From: Bacteroidales bacterium UBA6248
GTDB lineage: Bacteria > Bacteroidota > Bacteroidia > Bacteroidales > Lentimicrobiaceae
Assembly (NCBI GenBank): GCA_002441345.1
Contig: DJVU01000053.1
Coordinates: 1 to 53,330, forward strand
DNA length: 53,330 nucleotides
Direction of reading: 5' to 3'
Part shown: positions 25,065-33,755 of the stretch, piece by piece
Numbering within the stretch: the stretch's first letter is position 1
How the letters are laid out: every line of letters starts with the position of its first letter
Notes under the pieces: generated by a model
What the model was told of the DNA's origin: nothing
Seen by the model: the letters and a program-made list of their open reading frames with translations, nothing else
The model's database searches: none
Translations under genes and position numbers: made by a program

Positions 25065-26996
25065 TTATTTGGAAACAACATCCAGGGTAAAGGTGAAGGT
25101 ACTGCCTTTTCCCTGAGTGCTTGAGGCAACGATTTTTGACTTGTGCAGGTTCATGAATTCCTGACAGAGAATAAGTCCGAGGCCGGTGCCCGTTTCATTA
25201 TTGGTGCCGGTATTTTTAAGGTTACCGTCGATCTTGAACAGCCTCGACATCTCTTCATCCGACATACCCACACCGGTATCGCTGACGCTGACCTCAGCCT
25301 TGCCATTGCTGCAATTGCAGCTGACGGTAACCGAACCTCCGGCCGGGGTGAACTTTATGGCATTGCTCAGCAGATTCCGTAAAATGGTGAAGAGCATGTT
25401 TTTATCGGCCATTACATTCACATCGCGGGTAAAATCGGTATACAGAGAAATCTGCTTGTTATCGGCCGAAGTTCTTACAACATCAATGGACGTTTCAACA
25501 ATCTCGGACAAATCAACCGGTTCGGGTTTAAAATCGATTCGACCCGACTGAGCTCTTGACCAGGTAAGCAGATTATCGAGCAGCGAATAAATATGCTGGC
25601 TCGACTGGCGGATAATTCCCAGGTACGACCGTTTTTCGGCATCGGTAATGTCGTCGAACTCATTGTATGCCAAATCCGCAAATCCGAGCAGGGAGGTGAA
25701 CGGATTTTTCAGGTCGTGCGCAATGATCGACAGAAAGCGGTCTTTGGTTTGAATAAGTTGTTCAAGTTCCGTCTTTTGAGCTTCGATAAGCCTGTTCTTC
25801 TCTTCCAGATTGTTGGCAGTTGAGGATTTTGTATGGAAGCGGCGGAAGAAAAGTGCCAGAAGAATTACAATAAAAACAACGGCAATAATAAGTGCTGCCC
25901 GGGATTTTCGGTTTTGTTCAATCAGAAGGGCTTGTTCCAGATTTTCACGCAGCAGGCGTTCGCTGTCGAGCTCCCGGCGCCCGGTTTCAAACCTTGCCTG
26001 TGCCTGATTCAGCATTCGGGCCTGTTCCTGATTATACAGACTGTCTTTCAGCTGGGTGTATTGTTCGAGGTAAGCGTAAGCCTTTACGGGAAGGTTCAGA
26101 GCCATGGATATTTTTGCCAGCCCCGCGTAAGCATCCAGCATCACGTTATTTATTCTAAGCTCCCTGGCTAACTCAAGCCCCGATTCTGCCATTTTCAGTG
26201 CTTCGGCCTTTTGTCCTGAGGCCAGAAAGACCGAACCGAGCGATACGCGAATCACCGCTTCATACTGCTTGTCTCCGGTTTGTGATGCCAGTTCAAGTGC
26301 CTGATTCAGAAGAATTCCCGCATTCATGTAATCGTTGCGGGCAAGGTTGATTTTGCCCATACTCGTATAAATTACGATGAGCGACGGATTGTGAATACCT
26401 CCCCGTTGCGACCTCCGCTCTGCCTGACTGCTGCCTTCCACAAGATCCTTATCGCGCAGTACGCCTATATTCAGATAGGATGCTTCAAGCCCCTGCTGAC
26501 TCTCCAGTTCCTTAAAAATGCCAAGAGCCTTTTCGTAGTAGGAATATGCAAGATCGGGATTTCGCGATTCATTGTATATATATCCAAGGTTAATACAGGT
26601 ATTGGCGACCTCGGTATACAGACGGTTTCGCTCAAAATAACCGAGTGCTTCGAGGCAATGTTCGGCTGCCTTGCTGAAATTGCGGATCATCCCGTAGATC
26701 ATACCCATATTGTACCGGGCATTTGCCCATCCCACGGAATCCGGAATTCCGGCTCTCAGTTCCGATTCCTGTTTAAGATAGCCGATGGCTGCAGCATAAT
26801 CTGCAGTTTCAAAGGCATGACGGTACAACTGTTTCACAACCGCGGCACGATCTGCCGTATCGGAAGTTTTTTCGAGAACGGACTTCAGACTGTCGGAAAT
26901 AACATCGGCTCCGGCTCCGGAAGGTGTCAGCAGGAAAAGTGCTGACATCATTGCCAGAGCAGGAAACATTTTACCGGTGATTATCCTTAGTCGCAA
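25065..26996 (-). CDS. TPR-containing membrane sensor histidine kinase
   Basis: The 643-residue protein has a signal-like N-terminus and a periplasmic region of TPR repeats (about 50-320; 'AAIGYLKQESELRAG', 'ANTCINLGYIYNESRNPDLA', 'GLELARELRINN'). A coiled coil follows, then one transmembrane segment ('ALIIAVVFIVILLALFF', about 367-383), a HisKA domain with His427 in 'IIAHDLKNPF', and a HATPase domain with 'NLLSNAIKFTP', 'DTGVGMS' and 'GTGLGLILCQEF'. Such kinases are common orphans in Bacteroidota. No response regulator gene is adjacent. The frame opens with TTG two bases after the stop of the radical SAM gene; an ATG at 26969 is the alternative but its signal lacks basic residues. The stimulus is unknown. 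Confidence 0.92.
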   Translation of the reverse strand: MRLRIITGKMFPALAMMSALFLLTPSGAGADVISDSLKSVLEKTSDTADRAAVVKQLYRHAFETADYAAAIGYLKQESELRAGIPDSVGWANARYNMGMIYGMIRNFSKAAEHCLEALGYFERNRLYTEVANTCINLGYIYNESRNPDLAYSYYEKALGIFKELESQQGLEASYLNIGVLRDKDLVEGSSQAERRSQRGGIHNPSLIVIYTSMGKINLARNDYMNAGILLNQALELASQTGDKQYEAVIRVSLGSVFLASGQKAEALKMAESGLELARELRINNVMLDAYAGLAKISMALNLPVKAYAYLEQYTQLKDSLYNQEQARMLNQAQARFETGRRELDSERLLRENLEQALLIEQNRKSRAALIIAVVFIVILLALFFRRFHTKSSTANNLEEKNRLIEAQKTELEQLIQTKDRFLSIIAHDLKNPFTSLLGFADLAYNEFDDITDAEKRSYLGIIRQSSQHIYSLLDNLLTWSRAQSGRIDFKPEPVDLSEIVETSIDVVRTSADNKQISLYTDFTRDVNVMADKNMLFTILRNLLSNAIKFTPAGGSVTVSCNCSNGKAEVSVSDTGVGMSDEEMSRLFKIDGNLKNTGTNNETGTGLGLILCQEFMNLHKSKIVASSTQGKGSTFTFTLDVVSK

Positions 26997-26997
26997 A

Positions 26998-27972
26998 TTA
27001 TTGGTTATTAGCGATTTTTAAATTATCCGCAAAGGGATGGTCGCAATTAAAGTCGGGCAGGTAATGACTGCTGCTTTCCAGCTCCTGGATCCAGCCGTTG
27101 CAGAATCCGAGACGTTCCATTGCGTCAACAACTTCCCCGTATTCCCATGCAGAAATCGTTCGTCCCAGACCCGGATGAAAAGCAACTTTTGGCATGGGAT
27201 GATACTGAGCCATCAGCGAAAGGTGTATCCTGGTCGAGAGTTCCGCAGCAAGAAAACCGAGCACATCTGTGCTGTTTTTGATAAATCCGGGCAAAACAAG
27301 ATGCCTGACAACCATACCGCTTTCAGCTTTGCCATCGAGGCTGGTTATCAGCGCAGATCCTTTCTGCCGGTACATCTCTTTCAGTGCACGGGTTGCAACG
27401 CTTGCATAATCCGGAACGTCCGACAGCAGGGATCCCAGAGAATCGTCCATGTATTTCAGATCCGGAAGGTAAACATCCACGACACCTTCGAGGGATTTAA
27501 GTATATCAACTTTATCGTATGCATTTGTGTTATAAACAATTACCGGCTTCTTCCCTCTGTCGTGCACTGCTTTGATGATCAAGAGCATCTGGGGTATCAT
27601 GTGTGAGGGAGAAACAAAGCCAAGGGTATTGCATCCGGTATCCAGAATGGAGCAAATGGCATCGGCAACAGCCGGAAGGGATTGAAATCCCGGATCCGGT
27701 ACAGCCATTTTATCGCTTATCTGACAATTCTGACAATAACTGCACCTGAGGTTGCAATGGGTAAAAAACACATTACAAACGCCTGATTCGCCTCCGATAA
27801 CCGGCTCTTCACCCATATGGAGGCATACGGAACTTATACCCGGGAAAGCACCGGCTCCGCATTGCCCAACCGCTCCTGAGAGACGGTCGGCTCCGCACTC
27901 CCTGGGGCAAATAACACATTTACCCAATTCGGCCGGAAAGCTGTAAGGAAAGTAGGCGTCAGTTAGTTTCAT
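26998..27972 (-). CDS. PflX-like radical SAM protein
   Basis: The 324-residue protein carries a radical SAM motif CxxxCxxC (Cys73, Cys77, Cys80 in 'HCNLRCSYCQNC'), preceded by a four-cysteine N-terminal cluster (Cys19, Cys22, Cys26, Cys38 in 'CVICPRECGADR'). Later segments 'NTLGFVSPSHMIPQMLL', 'KPVIVYNTNAYDK' and 'VDVYLPDLKYMD' are typical of COG1313/PflX, relatives of pyruvate formate-lyase activating enzyme. The true substrate of this family is not established. No glycyl radical enzyme gene is nearby. The histidine kinase gene begins immediately after its stop on the same strand, so they are likely one transcript, but no functional link is evident. Confidence 0.9.
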   Translation of the reverse strand: MKLTDAYFPYSFPAELGKCVICPRECGADRLSGAVGQCGAGAFPGISSVCLHMGEEPVIGGESGVCNVFFTHCNLRCSYCQNCQISDKMAVPDPGFQSLPAVADAICSILDTGCNTLGFVSPSHMIPQMLLIIKAVHDRGKKPVIVYNTNAYDKVDILKSLEGVVDVYLPDLKYMDDSLGSLLSDVPDYASVATRALKEMYRQKGSALITSLDGKAESGMVVRHLVLPGFIKNSTDVLGFLAAELSTRIHLSLMAQYHPMPKVAFHPGLGRTISAWEYGEVVDAMERLGFCNGWIQELESSSHYLPDFNCDHPFADNLKIANNQ

Positions 27973-28400
27973 GCAATAGTAGGCTGTTGTTCCAAATATT
28001 ACACCGGTCGCCCGGCAAGCCTGGCTAATCAGTTAGTTTATTGACCAAGTGGTGAAAAGTAACCTGTAAACATGCCTTTTTTTTATCAAAATGCCTGTTT
28101 ACCTAGAGATTCCGAGAAAAACCAACGCAGACACCTCTCCCATTCACCCACATTATCAATAAGTTAACTGATTCTGTTATAAAAATAAAAAAAATCTGAC
28201 TTAAACATAAAACTCAGAGCCAGTATTCGGATTAAACACGACTACCAGCTGAATTTCAGGGGTTTGGGAGTTACTGAACCCGTTGGACTTAATTAGTAAA
28301 AAATATTTACATAATTACAGCTATCGCTTCAGAATTCAGTCTTGAATCAGAGTCAAAAATACGGCATTTTTCCGGCTTCACAAGCGTTTACACGGAATTA

Positions 28401-28586
28401 TTACCCGAAAACCACTTTTAAGTTCCGGGTAAAAAAATAATAACAATACGCAAAACGGATCGCTATAGCATTTGCCTTTCCGGGTAATGCTTAATTGTCA
28501 ACGGATTCCGGAACCTATCAAACGTAAATACGGAGTTTGGCATACCATTCTTTTTGCTTACCGCAATTCGACGGAAATTTACCCGG
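28401..28586. promoter_or_regulatory. Cluster of CCGGGTAA operator-like sites
   Basis: Exact copies occur at 28425-28432, 28480-28487 and, inverted, 28579-28586, and one with a single mismatch (inverted, TTACCCGA) at 28401-28408. The first two sites form a near inverted repeat followed by an A-run. The same motif lies inside the predicted promoter of the ROK regulator gene (30562-30569). Two further exact copies were noticed inside genes (17412-17419 in lon and 30787-30794 in the ROK gene), so the motif is not exclusive to these promoters. Binding by the ROK protein is inferred. Confidence 0.45.
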
Positions 28587-28613
28587 CAAACTCTTCCCCT
28601 GTCTGAAACAGGA

Positions 28614-28645
28614 TTTGTCCATTAAAAAAAAATCATGTACGTTTG
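28614..28645 (+). promoter_or_regulatory. Promoter for the beta-helix T9SS protein gene
   Basis: TTTG (28614-28617), a 20-base spacer and TACGTTTG (28638-28645) match both Bacteroidota promoter elements. The leader to the ATG at 28719 is about 67 bases. The nearest CCGGGTAA site ends 27 bases before the -33 element. Confidence 0.72.
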
Positions 28646-28718
28646 AAACTGCTGAAGGTTTCTTCAGCACCAGGAACCAAACTGCCGCCTGCAACCAGGT
28701 AATTCAAAAAACGTCCGG

Positions 28719-30314
28719 ATGAGAACAATCAAACGCATTCTTATAGTGAACTCCATACTTCTGGTGCTGGTATCTTCCGGTTTTACCACCGCACAAACCA
28801 TTGAAGTTCAAGGCATACTTACCGGAGCTCCGGTAGCCGACACTTTGCTTATCGTAGGCAATATAAGTGTTCCGGTGCATGAAATGCTCGACCTGAGCAA
28901 TTGCAGATTTGTTCTGGCAAACCGTTACTATTCAATGGATATCCGTGGAAGTCTGATCGCACGGGGTAATTCCGCAGAGCCTATAGTTTTCGGAATTGCC
29001 GATACCAGCGGTTTCTCCGATTATAACTCAGACCGGGGAGGCTGGGGTGGTCTGATACTCAGCGGCACGAACAGCGGAATCGACTCCGCTGTGTTTGAAA
29101 ACTGCGTATTCAGCCATGGAAAAACGACCGGATCCGCACAGTCACTCAACGGAGGCATTATCAAACTGGATTCACGTGAACGGGTGAGTTTCACAAACTG
29201 CAGTTTCCGGAACAACCATGCATTTGACTGGGGAGGTGCCATCTTTGTTAACAACAGCCATATTTCGTTTATCAACTGCGAATTTGAGAACAACACCTGC
29301 GGGCAGGAAGGACCTCCTTACGGCTACGGCGGAGCCGTATGCCTGGTCAGCACCTGGGGTGAAATCCGCTCATGCCGGTTTTCACACAACAACTCCACCG
29401 GTATCGGGGGCGCATTGTCGCTGGAGTATTCGGATGTATTGGTTGCAGAAAGTATATTCTCGAATAACCGGAGCGGACTGGGAGGAGCTCTGGGGTATAT
29501 GCGCTCGGCTCCTCTCCTGCCGGTGGCCGGCTGCCTGTTTACCGGCAACAGTTCAAGGTTTTTCGGGGGAGCAATTGCAAGTATAGAAGCAGCGCCCATG
29601 TACCTGCACAACACGATTACAGCAAATTATTCCGATGCATACGGAGGTGGAATGTACTTTAACGAAGGTGCTTCTCCTGTAACCGTTAACACTATCCTTT
29701 ACAACAATACGGCACCGGAAGGTCAGGAAGTTTATATCTGGGATCTGGCATCAGCGCCGGCATTTTACAACTGCAACATCCGGGGAGGACGTGAGGCGTT
29801 TTCTGGCACCGGCGCAGGAGCTCTGCAATCACCATACGAAAATAACATCGATACTCTGCCGGGATTTCAGGGAACGATTCCTCATCCCTACGGATTAGGC
29901 CCGGAATCTCCGTGCATCGATAAAGGCCTGATAATCATGGACTGGACGTATTATCCGGCTTCCGATCTGGCAGGAAATCCCCGCATCAGCGGAGAATTAC
30001 CCGACATCGGGGCGTACGAATACCAGCACGGACTGTCGGTTCCGGAACAAGAAGAAATTCATCATTTTACACTTCACCCTAATCCGTTTACCTCGGAATT
30101 GTACATCCATAAAAGCATGGCCTCCGTGGAATCCGGTGTTTTGATAATTTACGACATCACTGGTCGTGAAACCGTTCGCTCACCTCTACTTAAACCAGGA
30201 GAAACGTTTTTCTGGGACGGCACTCTCCTTTCGGGAAAAAAGGCTGAACAGGGAGTATATATTATCCGCGACACCGGCAGCGGGCAGTCAGTAAAAGCAA
30301 TAAAAACTTTTTAA
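28719..30314 (+). CDS. Secreted right-handed beta-helix protein with T9SS sorting tail
   Basis: The 531-residue protein has a signal peptide (about 1-26, ending TTAQ). A long parallel beta-helix follows (about 55-400), shown by turns such as 'VFENCVFSHG', 'VSFTNCSFRNNHAFDWGGAIF' (cut), 'SFINCEFENNTCG', 'EIRSCRFSHNNSTGIGGAL' and 'ESIFSNNRSGLGGAL'. The 'SPCIDKG' and 'DIGAYEYQ' motifs of the choice-of-anchor Q group close the helix. The last 80 residues, starting 'LHPNPFTSELY', are a type A T9SS sorting tail. Such proteins are surface adhesins or polysaccharide-degrading or -binding proteins; no pectate-lyase catalytic residues can be assigned. It stands alone, 303 bases before the ROK gene on the same strand, and shares its upstream motif, which suggests a link to glycan use. 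Confidence 0.9.
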   Translation: MRTIKRILIVNSILLVLVSSGFTTAQTIEVQGILTGAPVADTLLIVGNISVPVHEMLDLSNCRFVLANRYYSMDIRGSLIARGNSAEPIVFGIADTSGFSDYNSDRGGWGGLILSGTNSGIDSAVFENCVFSHGKTTGSAQSLNGGIIKLDSRERVSFTNCSFRNNHAFDWGGAIFVNNSHISFINCEFENNTCGQEGPPYGYGGAVCLVSTWGEIRSCRFSHNNSTGIGGALSLEYSDVLVAESIFSNNRSGLGGALGYMRSAPLLPVAGCLFTGNSSRFFGGAIASIEAAPMYLHNTITANYSDAYGGGMYFNEGASPVTVNTILYNNTAPEGQEVYIWDLASAPAFYNCNIRGGREAFSGTGAGALQSPYENNIDTLPGFQGTIPHPYGLGPESPCIDKGLIIMDWTYYPASDLAGNPRISGELPDIGAYEYQHGLSVPEQEEIHHFTLHPNPFTSELYIHKSMASVESGVLIIYDITGRETVRSPLLKPGETFFWDGTLLSGKKAEQGVYIIRDTGSGQSVKAIKTF

Positions 30315-30556
30315 TCGTCAGAATGCAAGGATGGATGGGATTGAGCATCTGAAATTCTGAAACAATGCTGAAAAATCACCGTATGCCCTCCATATTTTAA
30401 AATTCGTTAGTATCTTTTACTACATTGAAACACACCAATTAATTAAAATCAATAACACGATTCACGCATACTAAAATATTGACTATCTGACATATGTAAT
30501 TAGTGATCGGATTAAAGTTATAATCACCAAATTCTTTATAACTTTTTTTAATAATT

Positions 30557-30587
30557 TTTGCCCGGGTAAAGAAATTTGATAATTTTA
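30557..30587 (+). promoter_or_regulatory. Promoter of the ROK regulator gene with embedded CCGGGTAA site
   Basis: TTTG (30557-30560), a 19-base spacer and TAATTTTA (30580-30587, one mismatch) fit the Bacteroidota promoter. CCGGGTAA (30562-30569) lies in the spacer, so a bound protein would block the polymerase. This arrangement suits autorepression. A TTG start at 30576 falls inside the promoter and is therefore rejected. Confidence 0.6.
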
Positions 30588-30617
30588 CACATCCAAAACA
30601 CCAAAATCAAGAGGATT

Positions 30618-31847
30618 ATGGCAGGTATCAAGTATTTATTCAAGCATTCCTTTAGCGGAGAGCCTCTAAAAAACAATCAGTTACGTAAATTAAACCTAAA
30701 ACAGCAGATTGTACGGGAGCTTTATCAGCATTCCAATCTATCGATACACAATTTGTCGAAGACCATTCACATGAGTACGCCCACTATTACCCGGGCTCTG
30801 GAGGAGCTGATGCAGGAAGGGCTGGTAAACGAAATTGGCATCGGTGAATCCACAGGAGGAAGGCGTCCCAGCATTTACGGGCTTAACCCCTTGTCGCGCT
30901 TTGTGATCGGCATTGACCTGGAGCGGTATTTTATCCGCATGGGGGTGTTCAACTTTGCCAACGAACCCGTTTCGGAAATTCACGAACTTAATACCGGACT
31001 TGAAACGCAAAACGACATTATCGGATTTATAGCCGAGAAAGTATCGGAACTGATGGCAGCTTACTCAATTGATGCCGGCAGCATCCTTGGCATAGGCATT
31101 TCGCTTCCGGGACTTATCGACATGCGGTCCGGGCTTTCCTATACATACCTGAACACCGGCAAACCGGTTGCAGGCATGCTGAGCGAGCTAACCGGATTCC
31201 CTGTATTTGTGGAGCAGGACACCCGGGCCATGGCATGGGGCGAGCAATCGTTCGGACTTGCCCGCGACCTGAAAAATGTTCTGTGTCTGAACATTGGATC
31301 CGGAATCGGCCTCAGCACCATACTGGATGGAAAAATTTACATGGGACATTCGGGATATGCCGGTGAGTTCGGACATATACAGATTGAACCGAACGGACAC
31401 CTCTGCCACTGCGGAAAGATAGGATGTATAGAAACCGTTGCTTCAGGTAAGGTGATGCTAACAAAAGCCCGTAAAGATATTTCGGAAGGAGCCATAACAC
31501 AGATCCGCAGCGTTATCGACAATGATGTGGCCCGGCTGAACATCCGCACTATTCTGAATGCTGCACGCGAAGGCGACCAGTACGCCATCGATCTTTTGGC
31601 CCGCACAGGCGAAGCACTGGGGAAAGGACTTGCCACCCTGATTCATCTGTTCAATCCCGAACTGATTATCATTGGCGGTGAGATGTCGAAAGCTGCTGAT
31701 TATCTCATTGCACCCATCGAAAGCAACCTGAATATATACTCCATCGCCAGGATTCGGCGCGACGCCTCTATTGTGGCTTCCGAGCTCGGCGACAATGCAC
31801 GGCTTATGGGAACGGTTGCCCTGGTTATGAGCAAGATTTTCGCCTGA
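30618..31847 (+). CDS. ROK-family transcriptional regulator (NagC/Mlc type)
   Basis: From the ATG at 30618 (preceded by AGAGGA) the protein has 409 residues. The N-terminus holds a winged helix-turn-helix (about 28-85: 'KQQIVRELYQHSNLSIHNLS', 'STPTITRALEELMQEGLV', 'STGGRRPSIYGL'). A ROK domain follows, with 'VIGIDLERYFIRMGV', the active-site-like Asp201 in 'EQDTRAMAWGE', and the zinc motif CHCGKIGC (Cys263, Cys265, Cys270). ROK regulators bind sugars or sugar phosphates; NagC and Mlc respond to GlcNAc-6-P and glucose transport. The catalytic aspartate is kept, so sugar binding and perhaps kinase activity remain possible. It is followed by the symporter and three glycan genes, so HexNAc or a phosphorylated form is the likely ligand. 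Confidence 0.93.
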   Translation: MAGIKYLFKHSFSGEPLKNNQLRKLNLKQQIVRELYQHSNLSIHNLSKTIHMSTPTITRALEELMQEGLVNEIGIGESTGGRRPSIYGLNPLSRFVIGIDLERYFIRMGVFNFANEPVSEIHELNTGLETQNDIIGFIAEKVSELMAAYSIDAGSILGIGISLPGLIDMRSGLSYTYLNTGKPVAGMLSELTGFPVFVEQDTRAMAWGEQSFGLARDLKNVLCLNIGSGIGLSTILDGKIYMGHSGYAGEFGHIQIEPNGHLCHCGKIGCIETVASGKVMLTKARKDISEGAITQIRSVIDNDVARLNIRTILNAAREGDQYAIDLLARTGEALGKGLATLIHLFNPELIIIGGEMSKAADYLIAPIESNLNIYSIARIRRDASIVASELGDNARLMGTVALVMSKIFA

Positions 31848-31904
31848 ACATTAAACTGATTTATGCATATCGTTTACAACCTGCAACGCCTAATCCACTA
31901 AACC

Positions 31905-33746
31905 ATGATTCTTCAATCGATTGACTGGATAATAATTGTCATTTTCTTTCTTATCCTGTTAACCATTGGCTATCTGGCATCGAAAAATGCCGACCGGAGT
32001 GCTGCCGATTTCTTCGTATCGGGCCGCAGCATGCCCTGGTGGCTTCTCGGTGTATCCATGGTTGCCACAACCTTTTCGTGCGACACGCCCAACCTGGTAA
32101 CCGATATGGTGCGTCAGAACGGGGTAGCTGCCAACTGGATGTGGTGGGCTTTTTTGCTCACCGGAATGCTAACCGTTTTTGTTTATGCAAAGCTCTGGAA
32201 CAGATCCAAAGCCATGACCGACCTCGAATTTTATGAAATTCGCTACAGTGGAAAGACGGCAGCATTTCTTAGAGGATTCAGAGCCATTTACCTGGGATTT
32301 TTCTTTAACGTTATGGTAATTGCAAGCGTTTCGCTGGCATTTATTAAAATTGCCGCCGTAATGCTCGGACTTTCTCCTGCCACTGCCCTGATTATTGCTG
32401 CCGTTGTGGTAGTATTTTACAGCGGACTTGGCGGACTAAAATCCATACTATACACCGACCTGTTTCAATTCACGATAGCTATGATTGGTGCTGTAGGTGC
32501 CGCATACTATGTTACCAAATCTCCGGATATCGGAGGCCTTTCGGCTTTATTCAGCCATCCGGGGGTTAGCAGCAAGCTCAGCCTTATTCCTTCATTTCGG
32601 GAAACAGATGTATTTCTCAGCATTCTGATTATACCTCTTGCGGTTCAGTGGTGGGCTGCCTGGTATCCCGGAGCTGAGCCGGGAGGCGGCGGTTACGTTG
32701 CCCAGCGTATGCTTTCAGCCAAATCGGAACGGCATGCCATGGGAGCTACCCTCCTTTTTAACTTCTTCCATTATGCTCTGCGTCCATGGCCATGGATCAT
32801 CGTTGGTCTAGCCTCCATTATTATTTTCCCCGACATCGCTTCGCTCAGAAGTGCATTTCCAAACGTCCCGACTCAATACATACAAAACGACTTTGCTTAC
32901 CCCGCAATGCTTTCCCTGTTTCTGCCGGCCGGATTCCTGGGACTTGTAGTGGCATCGCTGATCGCAGCATTTATGTCGACCGTTGCCTCGCAGCTCAACT
33001 GGGGCTCTTCCTACATCGTAAACGATTTTTACGGCAGGTTTATCAATAAAGAAGCTTCTGAAAAACAAAAAGTCGGAGTCGGACGACTGGCAACTGTTGC
33101 CCTTATGTTCTTCTCGGTAATTCTCGCTTTGGTACTTGAAAATGCACTTCAGGCTTTCCAGTACATGCTCATGATCGGAGCCGGAACCGGACTTATTTAT
33201 ATCCTGCGCTGGTTCTGGTGGCGAATCAATGCCTTCACGGAACTCTCGGCTATGATTGCTGCCGGGGCATTTTCATTAACGTTTATCATTGTTGAGAACT
33301 TTGTACTGATAAAGGGTGTCGACGGAATGGTTACGCTTGGAGGACTTCAGTTTACGTTTGTCGTCTGGAACATCATCAAATTCGTGGGTGTTGTTGCCCT
33401 TACCACCGCCGTATGGGTGATAGTTACACTGCTCACGCCTCCCTCATCCGACCATACCCTGCGCAGCTTCTATAAACGTATACGTCCGGGCGGCCCCGGC
33501 TGGAAAGCCGTGGTTGAAAAAGCCGCCACAGAAGGGATAGACCTTAAAAAAGACGACGATCTTCGCTGGGACGTACCCACAGGATTATTATGCATGCTGC
33601 TTGGCTGTGTGGCAGTTTACAGCATCCTTTTTTCAACCGGTTATTTCCTTTACGGAAAAACACTGCCGGCAACTATATTGCTGACAAGCGGTGTAATTTC
33701 ATCCCTGCTGTTGTCGAGAACATGGAAAAAACTAAGAACGAGATAG
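31905..33746 (+). CDS. Sodium:solute symporter (SSS family)
   Basis: The 613-residue inner-membrane protein has about 13-15 hydrophobic segments and SSS-family features: 'SADFFVSGRSMPWWLLGVSM', 'DLEFYEIRYSGKTAAFLRGF', 'SGLGGLKSILYTDLFQF' and 'GLVVASLIAAFMSTVASQLN'. The family couples Na+ entry to uptake of sugars, sialic acid, amino acids or similar solutes. Members of this subtype are often labelled 'Na+:galactoside symporter' in Bacteroidota. It begins 57 bases after the ROK gene and 9 bases separate it from the nucleotidyltransferase, so it is probably in the same operon. In this context N-acetylhexosamine is the best guess for the substrate. A C-terminal loop (about 520-560) is hydrophilic before a final pair of helices. 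Confidence 0.94.
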   Translation: MILQSIDWIIIVIFFLILLTIGYLASKNADRSAADFFVSGRSMPWWLLGVSMVATTFSCDTPNLVTDMVRQNGVAANWMWWAFLLTGMLTVFVYAKLWNRSKAMTDLEFYEIRYSGKTAAFLRGFRAIYLGFFFNVMVIASVSLAFIKIAAVMLGLSPATALIIAAVVVVFYSGLGGLKSILYTDLFQFTIAMIGAVGAAYYVTKSPDIGGLSALFSHPGVSSKLSLIPSFRETDVFLSILIIPLAVQWWAAWYPGAEPGGGGYVAQRMLSAKSERHAMGATLLFNFFHYALRPWPWIIVGLASIIIFPDIASLRSAFPNVPTQYIQNDFAYPAMLSLFLPAGFLGLVVASLIAAFMSTVASQLNWGSSYIVNDFYGRFINKEASEKQKVGVGRLATVALMFFSVILALVLENALQAFQYMLMIGAGTGLIYILRWFWWRINAFTELSAMIAAGAFSLTFIIVENFVLIKGVDGMVTLGGLQFTFVVWNIIKFVGVVALTTAVWVIVTLLTPPSSDHTLRSFYKRIRPGGPGWKAVVEKAATEGIDLKKDDDLRWDVPTGLLCMLLGCVAVYSILFSTGYFLYGKTLPATILLTSGVISSLLLSRTWKKLRTR

Positions 33747-33755
33747 AATTTATAC

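Larger units (their letters stand above)
27973..28718. other. 746-base AT-rich intergenic region with repeated CCGGGTAA sites
   Basis: No convincing gene is present here. The first 400 bases are AT-rich with no clear structure beyond a weak 7-base inverted repeat (28066-28072 and 28096-28102). The right half contains a cluster of TTACCCGG/CCGGGTAA sites between 28401 and 28586 and then a promoter (28614-28645) for the beta-helix gene. A small open frame (28537-28722) looks like chance. Confidence 0.6.

Noticed and set aside
28066..28102. 7-base inverted repeat GTAAACA/TGTTTAC considered as an operator
   Set aside because: It is short, has a 23-base spacer, and lies in AT-rich sequence where such repeats arise by chance; no promoter is nearby.
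28537..28722. 61-codon plus-strand open frame before the beta-helix gene
   Set aside because: It spans the predicted promoter and the start of the next gene and its translation has no signal, domain or start context.
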